NCBI GenBank assembly: GCA_024398135.1
Contig: CP073750.1
Span: forward strand, 3,658,001 to 3,722,000
DNA length: 64,000 nt
Direction: 5' to 3'
From: a bacterium SCSIO 12643
GTDB taxonomy: Bacteria; Bacteroidota; Bacteroidia; Flavobacteriales_G; Salibacteraceae
Below are positions 47,377-56,186 of this stretch, piece by piece. A model generated the notes under the pieces. That model searched no databases. It was not told the DNA's origin and worked only from the letters and a program-made list of their open reading frames with translations. How positions within the stretch are numbered: the stretch's first letter is position 1; each line of letters starts with the position of its first letter. Made by a program: the position numbers and the translations under genes.

Positions 47377-47519
47377 AGCAATTTATATTTAGCCTCACCT
47401 TTACATTTGATCTTTCGTTAATAGTATAGTTAGTTAACTTGTTTTGAATGAGATTGTTCTTGTTTAATAACATAAGAGAACTACATAAAATCAATAACCG
47501 AACGAAACAAAACTATACT

Positions 47520-48653
47520 ATGAAAACCAGAATTCTTACGCTGTTCCTATTGATCAATGGGATGTTATTTTCACAAAATGTAACCACACTGGTAGGACCC
47601 AACTCAGGAATTAACGATGCTATCGTAGTAGATAGTCTGGGCAATATTTACGGATCAGACTTTGGCGTATCCACCACAGGAGGATCATCTGTATATAAAA
47701 TTGATACAGCGGGTAATGTTTCCACATTCTCAACAGGTTATAGTTCCTGCAATGGATTGGCATTTGATCACCAAGGAAACTTATATGTGGTGGATTTTAC
47801 TTCATCCAATCAAGATCATCAAGTCTATAAATTAGACCAAAATGGGGCGAAAACTGCTTATGGGCCCAAAATTCCAGGAGCTTCCGGGATTATTTTTGAT
47901 CCGTTTAGCGACACATTATATGTGAGTCAATACACCAGTTCCTCCAATAGCATTAGCAAACTGGCCCCTGATGGAACGGTTTCGCTTTATTGCAATCATT
48001 CATTGTTAAATGGCCCGGTAGGAATGGCGTATGATGATCAGTATAATTTATACGTAGCCAATTTTTCGGATGGTGAGATATATAAAGTTACACACGCAGG
48101 AGATAGTTTAGAATTCATCGGTAAAGTACCTAAGTCAGGATCATGGGGGATTGGTTTTTTAACGTATGCTTCCGGATACCTATATGCCACAGGGATTGGA
48201 GTCCATAAGATTTATCAAATCAGTACCAATGGAGTGGTGACGGAGTTTGCCGGAACCGGAAATCCTGGAAATACAAATGGTAATGCGCAGAATGCAGAGT
48301 TTAACAGACCCAATGGGATTGCTACCAATAAGAATCAGGATAAGCTTTATATTTCTGATTACGGAACTAAAAATATTCGATTAATCTCTGACATCATATC
48401 CGATGTCGATGATTTAGACAAGGAGGTCCAATGGTCTGTATATCCAAATCCCGTTTCAAATCTGATTACGATTGAATTCTCAGATCTTCAAAGTCGTCAA
48501 CAAATTCAAATCTATAATGCCAATGGACAATTGGTAAAAACAGCGACTATTTATTCTCAGGTACCTTTAGATGTATCTGATTTGCCTTCCGGGTTGTATT
48601 TGATTCGGATGGTAAACAAACGGAATTCCAGATTGAAGTTTATTAAAGAATAA
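47520..48653 (+). CDS. T9SS-secreted NHL/SMP-30-like beta-propeller protein
   Basis: The ATG at 47520 gives a clean signal peptide (MKTRILTLFLLINGMLFSQ); the frame opens 72 bp earlier but that extension lacks signal features. Six propeller-like repeats follow, with the pattern G-N-[IL]-Y-V-x-D/N-F (GNIYGSDF, GNLYVVDF, YNLYVANF, GYLYATGI, DKLYISDYG). The C-terminal 75 residues are a type A T9SS tail (WSVYPNPVSNLITIEF ... SGLYLIRMV). About 377 residues. NHL propellers bind ligands or hydrolyse lactones; no catalytic metal site could be assigned by eye. Confidence 0.85.
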   Translation: MKTRILTLFLLINGMLFSQNVTTLVGPNSGINDAIVVDSLGNIYGSDFGVSTTGGSSVYKIDTAGNVSTFSTGYSSCNGLAFDHQGNLYVVDFTSSNQDHQVYKLDQNGAKTAYGPKIPGASGIIFDPFSDTLYVSQYTSSSNSISKLAPDGTVSLYCNHSLLNGPVGMAYDDQYNLYVANFSDGEIYKVTHAGDSLEFIGKVPKSGSWGIGFLTYASGYLYATGIGVHKIYQISTNGVVTEFAGTGNPGNTNGNAQNAEFNRPNGIATNKNQDKLYISDYGTKNIRLISDIISDVDDLDKEVQWSVYPNPVSNLITIEFSDLQSRQQIQIYNANGQLVKTATIYSQVPLDVSDLPSGLYLIRMVNKRNSRLKFIKE

Positions 48654-48712
48654 CGCAAAAGATAAAGGTACCAGAGGGATTGACTAGAAGTCAATTGTCT
48701 CTATGCCTCAAT

Positions 48713-51700
48713 TCATACCAACTCTCCTCCCAAATCCCCACTTCCGGGGCCAAGTTTAATAATATGGTGGGCGGATTCAATTAATGTGCAATGATGTTCA
48801 ATAAAAAGTACAGTATGCCCATCATGAACCAGTTTTTGGAAAACTTCAATGAGCGGTAATAAGTCGAAGTAATGTAATCCGGTGCTGGGTTCATCAAACA
48901 GGTATAAGGTTTTCCCTTTTTTTGATTGTTTGCTACACATAGATTTGGCCAACTTTAAACGTTGTGCTTCTCCGGTAGAAAGCGTATTTCCGGCTTGCCC
49001 CAGATGTAAATGACCTAAGCCTACCCGGAGTAAGATTTTGAGTTGTGCGACAATGGATTTCTCTTCAAAAAAAGTGGCAGCTTCCTGAATGGTCATTTGA
49101 AGTAAATCCCCAATGGAATGCCCCTGGAACTTACATTCCAGAATGGATGGGTGATAACGTTGCCCATGGCATGCGTCACAGGTTAACCACAGATCACTCA
49201 TAAAATCCATACTGGTTTTGATCTTTCCATTTCCATTACACGTAGGACATTTCCCTTTTTTACTTTGATAGGAAAAATCCGCTTTTTTGAAACCTAGAGT
49301 TTTGGCAGTTTCGGTTTTTGCAAAAAGTGTTTTTAAACCGTCCAGAATTCCGGTATAGGAGAGAGGTGTACTCAATCGATTTAAAGCAACGGTTTCCTGA
49401 TCAATCAAAATAACCTCATCAAATTGTTCGAATCCGTAGGTAGCATTACAGTGAACAGCTTTGTGTTTAACCCATGATTGATGTAGGACATCTTTAATCA
49501 AACTGGATTTACCACTTCCCGAAACTCCTGTAATAGCAATAATCTGTTGTCCGTGAAATTCAACATCAATTGATTTTAGATTGTGTGCAGAGGCGCCCTG
49601 TAGACCAAAGAGTTTTCCTCTTGGTGTTGTGGTTTTCGTTGGGGAAAGCTGAGTTTTTTGCATCATTTGGTAAGTCACCGAATGAGGTGCATGTTCCAAT
49701 CCATCTAATTGTCCCTGATAGATCACTTCACCACCTAAAACTCCTGCGCCCGGGCCCATTTCAATTAAATAGTCAGCAGTTTGAATAAATGACGGATCAT
49801 GTTCTACCACAACAACCGTATTTCCATTGGCTACAATTTGTTTCAATATGTTAGATAGAACAGAAACCTGACCAGCATCTAACCCAATGGTAGGTTCATC
49901 CAACACGTAAGTAACGCCAAAGAGATGAGTCGCCAATTGTCCGGCTAGTGTGATTCGTTGCCTTTCACCACCGGATAAAGTATTTACCGACCGATCCAGA
50001 TTTAAGTATCCCAATCCCAAATCCTGAATGGTTTGCAACGATTGAATTACCGGAGGCAGTACCACTTTACTGATGGCATGTGTGGTGGTATCCATTTGAG
50101 CTCCTTCATTTGTTAGTAAATCTAAACATGCAGTAATACTTAGCTGCGTGAGCTCATGGATATTTTTACCTAGAAATTTAGTGTGTAATAACTCTGGCTT
50201 TAAGCGACTCCCATTACATATCTCACAAGTCACATGGTGTTGTAAGTCTAATAAAGGCTGAATGTTTTTATTGTGACGTCTTCTTTGAAATTCATCATCG
50301 ATATAACGACAAAGTCCTAACCATTTAGCTTTTAATTGCTGAGTTCCGGAACTGGTTTTGGTGACATATTTCCAGGTCACATCCCATTCAGTATCTCCGG
50401 TACCATAGAGAATGGTTTCCTGAATTTCAGGTTCCAAATGATTCCATGAGCGTTCGATATTCCAGTTTTTCTGTAGAGCAACTTCACGAAGAGTGGCCAT
50501 AAATTGCCCATTTGGATCGGCATAATAAGCAATAGCTTTATTGGTAGAAATCGCACCATCCCAAATGGATTTATCAGGTGAAACAATGATTTCATCCGGA
50601 TCACATTTCTGGATTTCACCAAAACCTTCACAGGCCGGACAAGCGCCTAAATGATGATTAAAAGAGTAGTGTTGGGCGGTATAGATTTCTCCTGCTTGTT
50701 GTGCCATTCGAGAATACAATAACCTAAATGCATCATAAATTCCGGAGAGTGTTCCAACAGTAGATCTGGGTGAAGCAGCGCCTCCTTTTCGATGAATACC
50801 AATGGCAGGCCCTAATCCAGAAAACGAATCAATCACAGCTTCACTGTTTTGTTGCAAAAAGCTTCGATGGTACGTAGATAAAGATTCGGTGAATCGTGCA
50901 TTAGACTCTGCGAATAGCGTATCATATACCAATGAAGATTTACCGCTACCAGAAAGCCCGGTGACTACAGTCAGTTGGTTTTTTGGAATGCGTATATCAA
51001 TGTTTTTAAGTCCATGGGTACGCACACCATTTAACACGATCTCGTTGGATTTGACATCTGTAGTATCATGCGAAATAGGAGACTGCGAGTGGCTGGTTGG
51101 TTTTGGAATACCTTGATGGATAATTTCTCCACCGGCAGAACCACTTTGTGGCCCCAATTCAATGTGCCAATCGCTCCAACCTATAATAGTTTCGTTTTGT
51201 TCCAGGCAGACGATAGTATTGCCTTGCTTTTTGATACGATCGAATAAATTTAAGAGCGATTGTACGTCACTGGCATGAAGCCCTATACTTGGTTCTATAA
51301 CGACATATAGCGTATCTCCCGTATCTTTCTTTTGTAGTTGATTGGCAATTTTAATCCGTTGGGCTTCACCACCTGAAAGTGTGGTGGAGGATTGTCCTAA
51401 TTGAAGATATCCAAGCCCAATTTCCTGTAACACTTTTAGTCCGGTTTGAAGTTTCTTTTGATCTTCAAAAAAGGTGAGCGCTTCATCTACGGATAATCGA
51501 TAGATATCTGCAATAGACAATCCTTTGAATTTAATTTCAAGCGTTTCTGCATTGAATCGATCTCCATTACAGGTGCCACAAATCAAATCTACATTTCCCA
51601 AAAAGTGCATGCCGATCTGAGTTTTCCCTGCACCCTGACAGGTTTCGCAACGGCCGCCTTTGGAATTAAATGAAAAACGAGATTTGGTATACTTTCTTTC

Positions 51701-53485
51701 TTTGGCTTCTGGGAGACTGGCAAACAAATCCCGGATATGATCTGATAAACCCAAATATGTAGTAGGATTACTCCGTGGGGTTTTACCAATAGGAGAATGG
51801 TCTACAAAAATGAGTTTATTAATGGCATCCAGATTCCGATGGCCTTTGATTTTAGTAGGTGTTCCTTGTTCCAATCCTAAATGTTGACGTACCGTTCGAA
51901 GCAAGGTGTCTTTTACTAAACTGGATTTCCCAACTCCGGAACGACCACTGACCACATTGAGTTTACCCAACTGAAACGTCACGTCAATGTTTTTAAGGTT
52001 TCTTTCGCTACAGCCCAATAATGTAATAGCTGTATTATTTACTACTGGAGCAGAGACCGATTGATGTGCTACATATTGGTTTTCTAACGCCTGTAAAGTT
52101 GGGCTTGTGGTGCGTAGTTCTTTTTGTTTTCTAAATTCAGAATAAGCCCCATTAAAAATCACTTCACCACCACGAATTCCGGCCTTAGGGCCAATTTCAA
52201 TGATATGATCTGCACTGGAAATGGTATCCAGATCATGTTCCACAACAATGACCGTATTTCCTTTTTGAACCAGCTGTTTCAGATGGTAGATCAGACGTTT
52301 GTTTTCTTCATGATGCAAACCAATAGATGGTTCGTCAAAGACATATAAGACATCGCTTAAGGGCACCAAAAGTTGATTAGCTACCCGAATCCGTTGGATT
52401 TCACTGGCTCGAAGGGTATTTGCTGGTCGGTCCAGACTTAAATGCCCCAAACCCAAATCTGTCAACAGATCTACCTGAGTCAGGATTTTTTGAATGATTT
52501 CATGCGCTATCGGTTCCCAGTTATGAGAGGTGATCCAGTTTTTTAATTGGTGTAACTCCCGCTGTACGATTTTCGCAATGGATTGCCCTTGAATGGTTAC
52601 GCTTAATGCGTCTGAATTCAAACGTGCGCCCTGACATTCGGGACAAGTTACGGAATGGACATACTTCAAAATATTGGCATTTCGATCTCTACGCAGAATA
52701 TCCGACATAATCGGAATCATGCCTTTGTAAAACCCTTCTTCTCTGGGTTTGGCTTTAATTCCAGTCCATTTGAGTCTGGATTCTAAACTGTGTTTACCAA
52801 ATGGAACTTTGATTTTTTCACTGCCATATAGAATGACTTTCTGCTGTTTTGCAGTGAGTTGATTCCATGGAATGTCTACGTTAAATCCTTCAGCTTCGCA
52901 CACCTGATTAAGCACATCAATAGTCACTTGCGAATACATGATATACCCATTGGGGAGTGTAGGCGCCAAAGCACCTTCTCTAAGCGTTTTTTCGGGATGT
53001 ACAACTAAACGATTCAGATCAATTTCTTCCTTTTTGCCAATCCCATTACATTGCGAACATTTTCCAACCTCTGAATTAAAAGAGAATAGTGCGCGCGAAA
53101 GTGAAATATCTGCTTCGGTTTTCCCGGTACGTGCAAACAACAAACGCAACAAATCGTATAGATCAGATAAAGTCCCTACCGTAGAACGGGCATGCATGCC
53201 GGTAGTACGCTGACCAATGGCAATCACAGGGGATAAACCTTCAATTTCGTCCACATCCGGACGGTTGAGTTTCCCCATAAACTGACGCGCAAAAGAGGGG
53301 AGGGTTTCAAAATATCTCCGTTGCCCTTCCTGAGCGATAATTTCAAATACCAAACTCGATTTCCCGGAACCGGAAATCCCTGTCACCACAATAAAATGAT
53401 TATGCGGGATTTTTAATGATACGTTTTTAAGATTGTTGGTCTTCGCGCCCTGAATTACGATTTCCGAAGGTGTACCTGCGTTCAT
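48713..53485 (-). CDS. Double-length UvrA-like protein with four ABC ATPase modules
   Basis: The 1590-residue protein consists of two UvrA-like halves in tandem, each with two ABC ATPase modules and zinc-finger CxxC pairs. Walker A motifs are GISGSGKSS (36-44), SGRSGVGKSS (about 515), TGLSGSGKSS (about 843) and TGVSGSGKSS (about 1320). Signature motifs are NTLRASEIQRIR (degenerate), TTLSGGEAQRIK, NTLSGGERQRIT and NTLSTGEAQRLK. Walker B in module 2 reads VVIEPSIGLH, with Ile where Asp is expected. A normal UvrA is about 940 residues and dimerises; tandem UvrA is known from Chlamydia. It may act as a pseudo-dimer in DNA damage recognition or as an antibiotic-type or self-resistance UvrA variant. 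The first half is partly degenerate. Confidence 0.85.
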   Translation of the reverse strand: MNAGTPSEIVIQGAKTNNLKNVSLKIPHNHFIVVTGISGSGKSSLVFEIIAQEGQRRYFETLPSFARQFMGKLNRPDVDEIEGLSPVIAIGQRTTGMHARSTVGTLSDLYDLLRLLFARTGKTEADISLSRALFSFNSEVGKCSQCNGIGKKEEIDLNRLVVHPEKTLREGALAPTLPNGYIMYSQVTIDVLNQVCEAEGFNVDIPWNQLTAKQQKVILYGSEKIKVPFGKHSLESRLKWTGIKAKPREEGFYKGMIPIMSDILRRDRNANILKYVHSVTCPECQGARLNSDALSVTIQGQSIAKIVQRELHQLKNWITSHNWEPIAHEIIQKILTQVDLLTDLGLGHLSLDRPANTLRASEIQRIRVANQLLVPLSDVLYVFDEPSIGLHHEENKRLIYHLKQLVQKGNTVIVVEHDLDTISSADHIIEIGPKAGIRGGEVIFNGAYSEFRKQKELRTTSPTLQALENQYVAHQSVSAPVVNNTAITLLGCSERNLKNIDVTFQLGKLNVVSGRSGVGKSSLVKDTLLRTVRQHLGLEQGTPTKIKGHRNLDAINKLIFVDHSPIGKTPRSNPTTYLGLSDHIRDLFASLPEAKERKYTKSRFSFNSKGGRCETCQGAGKTQIGMHFLGNVDLICGTCNGDRFNAETLEIKFKGLSIADIYRLSVDEALTFFEDQKKLQTGLKVLQEIGLGYLQLGQSSTTLSGGEAQRIKIANQLQKKDTGDTLYVVIEPSIGLHASDVQSLLNLFDRIKKQGNTIVCLEQNETIIGWSDWHIELGPQSGSAGGEIIHQGIPKPTSHSQSPISHDTTDVKSNEIVLNGVRTHGLKNIDIRIPKNQLTVVTGLSGSGKSSLVYDTLFAESNARFTESLSTYHRSFLQQNSEAVIDSFSGLGPAIGIHRKGGAASPRSTVGTLSGIYDAFRLLYSRMAQQAGEIYTAQHYSFNHHLGACPACEGFGEIQKCDPDEIIVSPDKSIWDGAISTNKAIAYYADPNGQFMATLREVALQKNWNIERSWNHLEPEIQETILYGTGDTEWDVTWKYVTKTSSGTQQLKAKWLGLCRYIDDEFQRRRHNKNIQPLLDLQHHVTCEICNGSRLKPELLHTKFLGKNIHELTQLSITACLDLLTNEGAQMDTTTHAISKVVLPPVIQSLQTIQDLGLGYLNLDRSVNTLSGGERQRITLAGQLATHLFGVTYVLDEPTIGLDAGQVSVLSNILKQIVANGNTVVVVEHDPSFIQTADYLIEMGPGAGVLGGEVIYQGQLDGLEHAPHSVTYQMMQKTQLSPTKTTTPRGKLFGLQGASAHNLKSIDVEFHGQQIIAITGVSGSGKSSLIKDVLHQSWVKHKAVHCNATYGFEQFDEVILIDQETVALNRLSTPLSYTGILDGLKTLFAKTETAKTLGFKKADFSYQSKKGKCPTCNGNGKIKTSMDFMSDLWLTCDACHGQRYHPSILECKFQGHSIGDLLQMTIQEAATFFEEKSIVAQLKILLRVGLGHLHLGQAGNTLSTGEAQRLKLAKSMCSKQSKKGKTLYLFDEPSTGLHYFDLLPLIEVFQKLVHDGHTVLFIEHHCTLIESAHHIIKLGPGSGDLGGELV

Positions 53486-53614
53486 GGCGTGAAAGTAATA
53501 TTATTTACGGTTAAGAATAGAGGGAAACTGTGAAGTTGTATTACAGATAAAAACAGTTTAAATTAGTTTCATTCTTCTGATGAGTTATTGACCGTTAATA
53601 AGCAGACATACGAA

Positions 53615-54193
53615 TTGAAAAAAATCGTTTTAATATTGATCATCTTAAGCCCTTATTTGGTTTATGCTAAGCATAATAGTTGGGGTTTTAAGGATGTCAC
53701 TTTGCAGGTGGGACAGCAGTTTAATATTCAGGAAAGAACTTTGTGGTCATTTGAAATACAATTTGATAAGTATACTCGGAGCAGTTTAACCCGTTTACCT
53801 TATTGGGGCTTTGGGATACTGTACAATCACAGTGAAAGTCAAACTGAATTTGGAATAAAAGGTATCTTAAACCCAGTAAGGTATTCTCTAACAAGAGGGA
53901 ATTCAACCTATTTTATTCCATATGTATACGGTCAGGGAAATTATGTTCAAACCAAATCAATGAATTCAGAAGATGAGGTCTTTCTAAACAATAGCAATTT
54001 CCGAACAGGAGTTGGGGTAACAGGAAAATTTAGAAGTAATCAGGCCCTCTTTATTACTTCAACAGCCCAATTGGGGTATAACTTTTATTTTGAGGATAAA
54101 ATCGAAGATCGTGCATCTTTTGTTTTCGAGTTTAGAATAGGAGTAGGCATTGATATAGGTTATTTGAAACGAAAGAAACATTTGAAGGAATAA
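53615..54193 (+). CDS. Small secreted barrel-like protein, TTG start
   Basis: The frame has no early ATG. The TTG at 53615 gives KKIVLILIILSPYLVYA, a good signal peptide; another TTG at 53588 adds nine residues. The mature protein of about 175 residues is rich in alternating strands (ERTLWSFEIQFDKYTR, GFGILYNHSESQTEFGIKG, FIPYVYGQGNYVQTK) and ends FVFEFRIGVGIDIGYL. This fits an outer-membrane-associated small barrel. It lies next to the AT-rich island that begins about 54.2 kb. No family is recognised. Confidence 0.55.
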   Translation: MKKIVLILIILSPYLVYAKHNSWGFKDVTLQVGQQFNIQERTLWSFEIQFDKYTRSSLTRLPYWGFGILYNHSESQTEFGIKGILNPVRYSLTRGNSTYFIPYVYGQGNYVQTKSMNSEDEVFLNNSNFRTGVGVTGKFRSNQALFITSTAQLGYNFYFEDKIEDRASFVFEFRIGVGIDIGYLKRKKHLKE

Positions 54194-54289
54194 CTGGGTG
54201 CATATTAAATGACTTAAGGGTTATTTAAAATGTTAAAAACTATATCCATATTAGTCATTCACGGGACAAGTGAAATTTGTACTTTCATA

Positions 54290-54472
54290 CTTCCAATTAC
54301 CCTATGGTAAATCTCCCAGTTATCATATTGTTGGAAGTAATAACCGCTTTTAAATGCTTATAAGTATTTATTGTTGGTTAGGTGTGTAGGGCGCTATACT
54401 TAAAACGAAATATAGGAATAAAAGATATAGTGGAGGTATGTGTACTGGTACATATACACTTACGTTGTGCGC
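54290..54472 (+). other. Structured non-coding leader and left boundary of the RT/polymerase unit
   Basis: The 300 bases before the RT gene have no gene. They contain nested inverted repeats: CTTCCAA (54290) pairs with TTGGAAG (54331), enclosing the hairpin TTACC-CTAT-GGTAA (54297-54310). A second set, TTAGGTGTGTA / TATACACTTA and GCGCTATACTT / AAGATATAGTGG, has an inner hairpin GTATGTGTAC-TG-GTACATATAC. A box GAAATTTG (54272-54279) is one base off the -7 consensus. The stretch ends in GTTGTGCGC (54464-54472), whose exact reverse complement follows the polymerase gene. It could encode an RNA used by the RT, or be a recombination site. Confidence 0.45.
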
Positions 54473-54494
54473 AAGGTAAAGAAACATTGAGAAA

Positions 54495-56186
54495 TTGAAG
54501 AAACAAATTGAACTAGACGAAATAGACCTATCAAAAGTTAAGATTGGTGGAATTGAATATAACTTAGATATTGCTCTAAAAAGACTTAAACAAGATTTAA
54601 GAGATGATTGGTTTCCCGACTTTTTAGAATTTAGGGATATTTTCGAAAATAAAACATACTTCTCAGAGCAATTAAAAAAATATACTGAATCAAATGAATT
54701 GTACGAACCAAGTCCTGCGCTACATTTTGACATTCCAAAACCAGGATATACAATTAGGTATTCCAGCGAAACAAATATTATTGATAGATTAATTTATCAA
54801 GCTTGTGTCGACTTTATAGCTCCTGAACTTGATAAAATTCACTCAGCATCTATCTATTCACATAGAGTAAATTCAGATTGGAGTAACAAATATTTTTTTA
54901 AATATGCGGTTGATGAGTGGAATAAATTTTTATCTGATACTAAGATAGAATTAGATAAAGAAGAAAATGAAGTTTTACTAATTACCGATTTATCGAACTA
55001 CTATGAATCCATTAGTATTAAAGATTTAAACAATACTCTAAATTTCCAAATTGGAAACTTAACTATTGACTCAAAAAAGAAAAAGGAATTCAAGAAAGTT
55101 TCAAGTCAACTTAATAAATTACTTTCTAATTGGTGCCAGCCAGATACTAAAAGAGGAATTCCTCAAAACCGAGACGCATCCTCATTCTTGTCAAATATTT
55201 TTTTAAATCCTGTTGATGATATAATGATCAAATCTGGTTATAAATATTTCAGGTATATGGATGATATTAGAATTGTCTGCAAAAATAAATTTGAGGGAAG
55301 AAAAGCACTTAAATTATTAGTAAAGGAATTAAGAAAAAAAGGGTTAAATGTTAATTCAAAAAAAACTCAAATATTAGATTTAAACAATTCAGAACATAGA
55401 CCTATCGCAAATGAAGCATTACAAAAAAGTGACAAGCAAATTGATCAAATTGAGAGTTTATTAAAGTCCAAAAAAGCTAGAGGTGTACAAATAGCTGTAC
55501 CTATGCTAAGGAAAAAAACTATATCACTTATAGAAAGTGGAGGAACATTAGAAAGACATTTCAGGTTTTGTGTTAATCGCCTTGAAAGGCTCGTAAGAAT
55601 ACCTGAATTAAAAGCTAGGTTAGAACTGGATGAAATTACAAATGCCATAATTTCCGAGTTAATTAACCAACCTTGGTCAACTGACTCATTTGCAAGATAT
55701 TTAATTAGTGTACCTCTTACAGAAAATCAACTACAGAGAATTGTAAATATTCTTTTAGATGATGAAAAAAACATTTACGAATGGCAAGAGTACCATATTT
55801 GGAGAATTCTAATTAATCGCAATTACAAAAGTTCGCAATTATTAGACAAAGCAAGGGAGAATTTAATTCATCGAGCAACTGACATACCTATTATTGGTGG
55901 GTCAGCACTATATTTATGTGCAATTGGTGATGGGAATGATAGAAAACAAATAGCTGACAATTTTCAAAACCTTAATAATTTCTTTGTGCAAAGAATTGCT
56001 TTGATTGGTATTAAAAATTTAGACTATAGTACTATTATTAAGGGATCTGTAGAGAAATTCTTAGACAAAACACATAAGGGAACATATAAAGTCTTAAATA
56101 CAAACTACAATGACATATACTGCTTAACTCCTTCAAAACTCAATTTCAAGGATTTTTATGATGAATTACCTGAATTTATATCATAA
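54495..56186 (+). CDS. Reverse transcriptase with C-terminal helical domain (putative defence RT)
   Basis: The 563-residue protein has an RT fingers-palm domain: the entry motif ALHFDIPKPGYTIRYSS near 75, motif A TDLSNYYESIS (Asp165), the QNRDASSFLSNIFL region, and the catalytic YMDD box (Tyr254, Asp256, Asp257), then KKGLNVNSKKTQILD. About 230 mainly helical residues follow without a known enzymatic domain, as in abortive-infection and unknown-group (UG) RTs. There is no maturase X domain, no DGR repeats and no retron msr/msd-like pair that I could recognise. Translation apparently starts at TTG. The gene is very AT-rich and directly abuts a family A polymerase gene (TAAATG), so the two proteins probably work together. 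Confidence 0.85.
   Translation: MKKQIELDEIDLSKVKIGGIEYNLDIALKRLKQDLRDDWFPDFLEFRDIFENKTYFSEQLKKYTESNELYEPSPALHFDIPKPGYTIRYSSETNIIDRLIYQACVDFIAPELDKIHSASIYSHRVNSDWSNKYFFKYAVDEWNKFLSDTKIELDKEENEVLLITDLSNYYESISIKDLNNTLNFQIGNLTIDSKKKKEFKKVSSQLNKLLSNWCQPDTKRGIPQNRDASSFLSNIFLNPVDDIMIKSGYKYFRYMDDIRIVCKNKFEGRKALKLLVKELRKKGLNVNSKKTQILDLNNSEHRPIANEALQKSDKQIDQIESLLKSKKARGVQIAVPMLRKKTISLIESGGTLERHFRFCVNRLERLVRIPELKARLELDEITNAIISELINQPWSTDSFARYLISVPLTENQLQRIVNILLDDEKNIYEWQEYHIWRILINRNYKSSQLLDKARENLIHRATDIPIIGGSALYLCAIGDGNDRKQIADNFQNLNNFFVQRIALIGIKNLDYSTIIKGSVEKFLDKTHKGTYKVLNTNYNDIYCLTPSKLNFKDFYDELPEFIS

Noticed and set aside
54495-56186. Retron, group II intron or DGR reverse transcriptase
   Set aside because: No recognisable msr/msd pair, no maturase domain or intron ends, and no template/variable repeat pair; the coupled polymerase points elsewhere. 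The retron option rests on eye inspection only.
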